Below are positions 56,864 through 60,519 of a DNA stretch of 60,519 nt, piece after piece (position 1 is the first letter of the stretch; every line of letters begins with the position of its first letter). The DNA comes from Kiritimatiellia bacterium. Its GTDB lineage: Bacteria; Verrucomicrobiota; Kiritimatiellia; RFP12; UBA1067. The DNA is taken from NCBI GenBank assembly GCA_027858965.1, contig JAQIBS010000008.1:1-60519 (forward strand), read 5' to 3'. The notes under the pieces are model-generated. The model did no database searches. It had not been told where the DNA came from and saw nothing but the letters and a program-made list of their open reading frames with translations. The position numbers and the translations under genes were made by a program.

Positions 56864-58078
56864 TTAGTAACGCAGATTCACACCTAGTGTACCACGAAAA
56901 CGATCAAACTCATCTTCGTCATTATCAGCAGCCTGCTCCTCGTATTCAAGGCTCGTATACAAACTCACATTTTTTCTCAGCTTATAGCGGGCCATAAGGC
57001 GAACAGAGTAGCGGTCAGTAACAGCAGAGTCTACAGGTACCGTTTGATACTCATTCTCCTCCCGGCGGTAAGCCAGATCAAGAGAGGTTGTCAATCGGCG
57101 AGATGTCAGGTAAGTTAAGCCAATAGATGCGCTATAAGCCTGAGTGGCCTGATTTGCGGTACGTTCACTTGGCTGAAAATAACTGGCTCCAGCTAATGCC
57201 AATGTAAACTTACGGGAAAGAACCCACCTCAAAGAGGCATCATATGTAAACCCGATAAGCATATCACTTTCAGCGTAATTAAAAGCGGATGCACCAGCAA
57301 GCACACGATAATCAATTCTCTCTGTAGCACGAGAACCAAAACCACCCATCAGCGAATAGCCGGTACTAGAACTGTTAGGCGCAACGGGACTAGCAACAGT
57401 ACTTTGAGCACCATCACTCTCATACTGCTGATAAGATCCATTAAGCAGCAAATCACTTTTGGCTGTAATTTGACGCGCCAACTCAAGGCCGACCGAAGCC
57501 TCTGTCCAGCCATACAACGGACGATAGGCATTTGGATCATTATCATACCACATATCTGAGTACTGACCGGTAAGCGCAACACTGGTTTTTTCACTGACTT
57601 TATAAGCGAGAGCTCCAGTAATATCGAACTGATTACGGTCACGCCACAAACCATTACCGCTATCAGTAGTTATTGAATCATTCTGAGAAGCGTTAACATA
57701 GTTCTGGCTTAAGAGAAACGAAAGCCCCCGAGGGGATTCCCAGTAAAGGTCAATATTCTCACCATAACTGGGCTTATTCAGACGCTCATTATCCTTATAT
57801 CTGTCATAGCTGTAAAATGCAGTCGCATTTATACCCCAGTCATTGCCTGTATAACGCAAATCAACGCCGGGATTGACTCTGAACATATGGTCATCTTCTT
57901 CATCATTGGCAGTATAATCCACATTTGTATCATAAATATACGCAAGATTTACATAAGGCGACACATTCAAATTGTTATATCTGAAGCCGTTTTCCTCTTC
58001 TGCGTAAGACAACTGAGCCAACATGACAATACATGAGCATCCCATTATTAAATTCAGCAACTTTTTTTTGTTAGTCAT
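56864..58078 (-). CDS. Outer-membrane beta-barrel protein of the polysaccharide cluster
   Basis: A 404-residue protein with a signal peptide (LLNLIMGCSCIVMLAQLSYA) and a series of amphipathic strands that alternate with turns (SPYVNLAYIYDTNVDYT, WGINATAFYSYDRY, ASVGLELARQITAKSDLLL). It ends in GTLGVNLRY, an aromatic C-terminus as in BAM-inserted barrels. It resembles the surface-export barrel type found in Wzy-dependent exopolysaccharide loci. Its place beside the Wza-like exporter and Wzy supports a role in moving polymer across the outer membrane; the exact family is not established. Confidence 0.78.
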   Translation of the reverse strand: MTNKKKLLNLIMGCSCIVMLAQLSYAEEENGFRYNNLNVSPYVNLAYIYDTNVDYTANDEEDDHMFRVNPGVDLRYTGNDWGINATAFYSYDRYKDNERLNKPSYGENIDLYWESPRGLSFLLSQNYVNASQNDSITTDSGNGLWRDRNQFDITGALAYKVSEKTSVALTGQYSDMWYDNDPNAYRPLYGWTEASVGLELARQITAKSDLLLNGSYQQYESDGAQSTVASPVAPNSSSTGYSLMGGFGSRATERIDYRVLAGASAFNYAESDMLIGFTYDASLRWVLSRKFTLALAGASYFQPSERTANQATQAYSASIGLTYLTSRRLTTSLDLAYRREENEYQTVPVDSAVTDRYSVRLMARYKLRKNVSLYTSLEYEEQAADNDEDEFDRFRGTLGVNLRY

Positions 58079-58214
58079 AACTCCTGCGCTCCTTCAAATA
58101 ATTCACTGCAATAAATCAAACTTTTTTGTCTGCCCGGACCAAGATTGCGATACTCTCTCCCCCTACCCCATGCATGGATAAATACCAAGGGTGAAGGGTA
58201 TGTCATTTTTACTT
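58079..58214. other. Short intergenic gap in the exopolysaccharide cluster
   Basis: About 135 bases upstream of the barrel gene. No gene or terminator is seen. The barrel gene may have its own promoter here. Confidence 0.3.
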
Positions 58215-59078
58215 TTATCTAATAAATAGCGATTGATTCTGATAACCCTTAGGTAGACGGTTCACCCCGAAATCAGTCGGTTGCCTAAGGCCTATTGTTG
58301 ATCCCGCCCATGAATCACGATGAACATCTTCAAGAGAGACATTGGAACGCAATTTGAAAAGCAAATTACCAACATTAGAGTGCCCTACCAAACGCTGAAA
58401 TTCCGTTGTCACGATTTTCAAAGCTTCAACATCTGCTGCGGCCAGTAGTGCTTCATAGTCTCCATTAAGTGCGGCGGGTAACCATCCGGCAACAAGACGA
58501 TTCGTGCGATCATCAGGCATCAGTGCCAAAAGTTTGCTCTCCAACTCTGTGTTGTCTGCCCCACGCAGGAACGCAAGCACAACAAACGTATTACGAACAG
58601 CGGGATCATCAGTACGCTCATTACGCTTAACAGCAATTCCAATAACCGAAACAGCAATCTCTTCGTAAGCCTCATCGGAAAGTTCATTAAATTCCTGATT
58701 GAATCTTTTGGAAAGTTCCTCTGTAAGTACAGGGAGAAAAGGTACAGGTACAGCAGCAAAAACCTCTGCAATAACACTATATCTCACATCACCTTTTGCA
58801 CTCTGAATACAACTGACCGCAGAATTAACAAATGTTGCAGCTTTTTTTTCTGGTTCAACCGGCATTCGCGAGACAGCTTTCATAACTCTCTGGACAAACT
58901 CCACCTTTTCATCATCCGAAACCAAAGCAAAAGTCTCCTTTAAAATGCTCTCATCCATTGTAGAGACACCTATTTTCTTAAGCCACTGAGATCGCTGAAG
59001 TTGCACTCCCTCTGCCTGTAAATTTATGCAACTTAACACAGACACAGTAATTGCACATATTGCTGTTATACATTTCAT
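58215..59078 (-). CDS. Secreted protein of unknown function in the polysaccharide cluster
   Basis: A 287-residue protein with a signal peptide (ICAITVSVLSCINLQAEG). The mature part is mainly predicted helical, with regular stretches such as EFVQRVMKAVSRMPVEPEKK and AALNGDYEALLAAADVEALK. I do not recognise a family. The start at 59078 is supported by AAAGGAG seven bases before it. It lies 19 bases after the polysaccharide export gene and is read in the same direction, so it probably serves the same export apparatus, for example as a periplasmic adaptor. Confidence 0.7.
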   Translation of the reverse strand: MKCITAICAITVSVLSCINLQAEGVQLQRSQWLKKIGVSTMDESILKETFALVSDDEKVEFVQRVMKAVSRMPVEPEKKAATFVNSAVSCIQSAKGDVRYSVIAEVFAAVPVPFLPVLTEELSKRFNQEFNELSDEAYEEIAVSVIGIAVKRNERTDDPAVRNTFVVLAFLRGADNTELESKLLALMPDDRTNRLVAGWLPAALNGDYEALLAAADVEALKIVTTEFQRLVGHSNVGNLLFKLRSNVSLEDVHRDSWAGSTIGLRQPTDFGVNRLPKGYQNQSLFIR

Positions 59079-59097
59079 TTCATAACTCCTTTTGCTC

Positions 59098-59802
59098 TCA
59101 ATACCAAGATTCAGGAACCCAGACAACATCTCCCGGCTTCAATATTATATCCAAGTCTGAGCGCCCATCTTTCCCGATCTTTTCAATATCAACAATAAAT
59201 CTTTTTAACTCACCACTTTTTTCTCTGCGAGTAACACGCACCTTGCGTTTGTCCGCCATAGGGGTGACACCTCCAGCCATCATCAAAGCCCGGACCACAT
59301 TAAGGTCCCGCGTAGAGGGCATGTTTACCGGCCCCGGCCTAGTAATCTCTCCCATCATGAGAATTGATCCCCATGGGGACTTCATATTTCCGTTTTCGGT
59401 GTAAGCAAAATTCACTGACACCTGTGGATCTATAAAATATTTCTCATATGATTTACTTATTTTAGTCTGTAATTCGACTACTGTCAAGCCCTCACATTTC
59501 ACCGCACCAATTAAAGGTAAGAGTATTTCGCCATTCAGATCGACCTCTTTCATCACTTCCTGAACAGCTGCAGAGCCTGATGCAGTAACACTAACCCGCA
59601 AGGTCAGTCCACTCTTAATCCTAGGTTCCCCCTCCTCTACGTATTCTGCCTGCTGGTCATAACCACCGGGCTTATTACTATCAGGGAGTATTAAATCAAA
59701 TAACCCACAACCGCTTAATCCAACAAGTGAAAAACATAGCAGTATCAAACTAACAAATCTTAAAATCAGGCTCAATTCATCCTCTTTCAAATTAGGGTAC
59801 AT
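59098..59802 (-). CDS. Wza/KpsD-type polysaccharide export lipoprotein
   Basis: A 234-residue outer-membrane export protein. The signal region ends LVGLSGC, a good lipobox, followed by GLFD. A polysaccharide export (Poly_export) domain spans about 60-150 (LRVSVTASGSAAVQEVMK, VDLNGEILLPLIGAVKCEGL, YFIDPQVSVNFAYTENG). An SLBB-like segment follows (ILMMGEITRPGPVNMPS, then RKVRVTRREKSGELKRFIVD). It ends with LKPGDVVWVPES. It would form the periplasmic and outer-membrane channel with the BY-kinase/Wzz protein. It is the first gene of the leftward cluster, divergent from mnmA. Confidence 0.9.
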   Translation of the reverse strand: MYPNLKEDELSLILRFVSLILLCFSLVGLSGCGLFDLILPDSNKPGGYDQQAEYVEEGEPRIKSGLTLRVSVTASGSAAVQEVMKEVDLNGEILLPLIGAVKCEGLTVVELQTKISKSYEKYFIDPQVSVNFAYTENGNMKSPWGSILMMGEITRPGPVNMPSTRDLNVVRALMMAGGVTPMADKRKVRVTRREKSGELKRFIVDIEKIGKDGRSDLDIILKPGDVVWVPESWY

Positions 59803-59890
59803 AACTTTTATAGCAGGTAGACGTATATTATCACCTTTTCTGACTATCTAGCAAGCAAGAAAAGTGTTAAACCGAAGTACTCTTTTAGTG

Positions 59891-59903
59891 TATAATTACA
59901 GGA
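59891..59903 (+). promoter_or_regulatory. Consensus -10 box placing mnmA transcription at its start codon
   Basis: TATAAT at 59891-59896 lies six bases before the ATG at 59903, so the message would begin at or beside the start codon. The -35 region is weak (TTAAAC near 59867). Confidence 0.5.
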
Positions 59904-60519
59904 TGAAAAAGGAAAAAATAATCATAGGACTATCAGGAGGCGTCGATTCCACCTTGACGGCCCTTTTACTCCAAAAAATGGGGTTTGATGTGATCGGGGT
60001 CATATTGAAACTTCACAAGAGCAACAAAAGCGGAATTGACGAAAGCGCATGCGGGGGGAATCAATCCATAATGAGCGCTCAGATAAGTGCAGATGAACTC
60101 GGGATACCTCTTCACATTGTCGACTGTTCCAAAAAATTTGAGAACAGAATTCTCAAACGTTGCTGGAAAATTTTTGAGAGTGGCGCCACCCCTAACCCAT
60201 GTTACTCATGCAATGCGCTAGTCAAGTTTGTTGAATTGCTGAATACCGCCCGATGTTTTAATGCCGAAAAGATTGCGACTGGTCATTATGCACGCATTGA
60301 TTTCGACACTCAGGAACGCCCCGTTCTCAAACGAGGACTGGACAAAAACAAAGATCAGTCATATTTTTTATCCGGCCTCCCCCCCTCAATCCTGAAGCAC
60401 ACCCTTTTTCCTTTAGGCTCAATGCAAAAAGAAGATGTCAAAAGAGCAGCCAAAAAACAGGGTTTATCAAGCTCTACGCTGAAAGAGAGTCAAGACCTTT
60501 GTTTTGCTGGACCCGAAAG
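59903..60519 (+). CDS. mnmA: tRNA 2-thiouridylase MnmA (5' part, cut by window end)
   Basis: The first ~205 residues of MnmA, which thiolates uridine 34 of Lys, Glu and Gln tRNAs using ATP and a sulfur relay. The PP-loop SGGVDST is near residue 10. TPNPCYSCNALVKF near residue 95 contains the first catalytic Cys (in the usual 'PNPC-x2-CN' motif). ATGHYARID and KDQSYFLSGL follow. The second Cys region begins at the last visible residues (QDLCFAG). The frame is open to the window edge. The start follows a -10 box so closely that the transcript should be leaderless. Confidence 0.95.
   Translation, partial: MKKEKIIIGLSGGVDSTLTALLLQKMGFDVIGVILKLHKSNKSGIDESACGGNQSIMSAQISADELGIPLHIVDCSKKFENRILKRCWKIFESGATPNPCYSCNALVKFVELLNTARCFNAEKIATGHYARIDFDTQERPVLKRGLDKNKDQSYFLSGLPPSILKHTLFPLGSMQKEDVKRAAKKQGLSSSTLKESQDLCFAGPE

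Overview
The window looks like a chromosomal segment of a Gram-negative PVC-superphylum bacterium, most likely Kiritimatiellota or a relative (Lentisphaerota/Verrucomicrobiota). This is inferred from an ECF sigma factor of the planctomycete/verrucomicrobial type coupled to an anti-sigma protein that carries LamG and autotransporter-type repeats, a lipoprotein Gfo/Idh/MocA oxidoreductase, a fused SecDF, an outer-membrane polysaccharide export system, and many short palindromic intergenic repeats. No rRNA is present, so the phylum is not proven.

Layout. 1-1841 is a single-gene insertion sequence with iterated, IS21-like ends. 2288-8070 holds a DUF362 iron-sulfur protein, a FetAB-type ABC exporter and gyrA. 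8601-12318 is a tight three-gene operon (N-formylglutamate amidohydrolase-like, QEGLA/DUF1704 metallopeptidase, RimK/glutathione-synthetase-like ATP-grasp ligase) with two related, directly repeated ~120-bp structured elements on either side. 12768-19410 is an envelope block: MscS channel with a DUF432-like partner, an oxidoreductase lipoprotein, two CNNM/CorC proteins and a LolA-like protein. 19474-28652 is a glycan/surface block: a beta-propeller glycosidase, a 1359-aa anti-sigma/PATR/LamG fusion overlapping its ECF sigma gene, and a second 1082-aa PATR/LamG secreted protein. 28970-30547 is a broken type I restriction hsdR.

30637-42904 holds a YgiQ-type radical SAM protein, a RHH/PIN toxin-antitoxin pair with a clear double operator, rnc, a membrane-spermidine synthase fusion, a 2-oxoacid:ferredoxin oxidoreductase operon (delta, alpha, fused beta-gamma), an ExbD-like lipoprotein, a patatin and ligA. 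43427-47829 is the conserved tgt-yajC-secDF cluster. Divergent from it are a 31-aa basic protein, tRNA-Cys(GCA) and an M20 peptidase. A small Cys-rich secreted protein follows. 50736-59802 is an exopolysaccharide cluster read leftward (Wza-like exporter, unknown secreted protein, outer-membrane barrel, Wzy-like ligase/polymerase, Wzz/BY-kinase, RfbB, RfbA). The window ends inside a divergent mnmA.

Most attention should go to the 8.2-12.4 kb region. It combines a ligase of the ATP-grasp type, a peptidase of the family that includes animal tubulin detyrosinases, and an amidohydrolase, bracketed by repeats whose terminal stems differ by compensatory changes. Other notable items are the sigma/anti-sigma/passenger fusion, the Cys-rich repeat protein, and several promoters whose -10 box sits so close to the start codon that leaderless mRNAs are expected.
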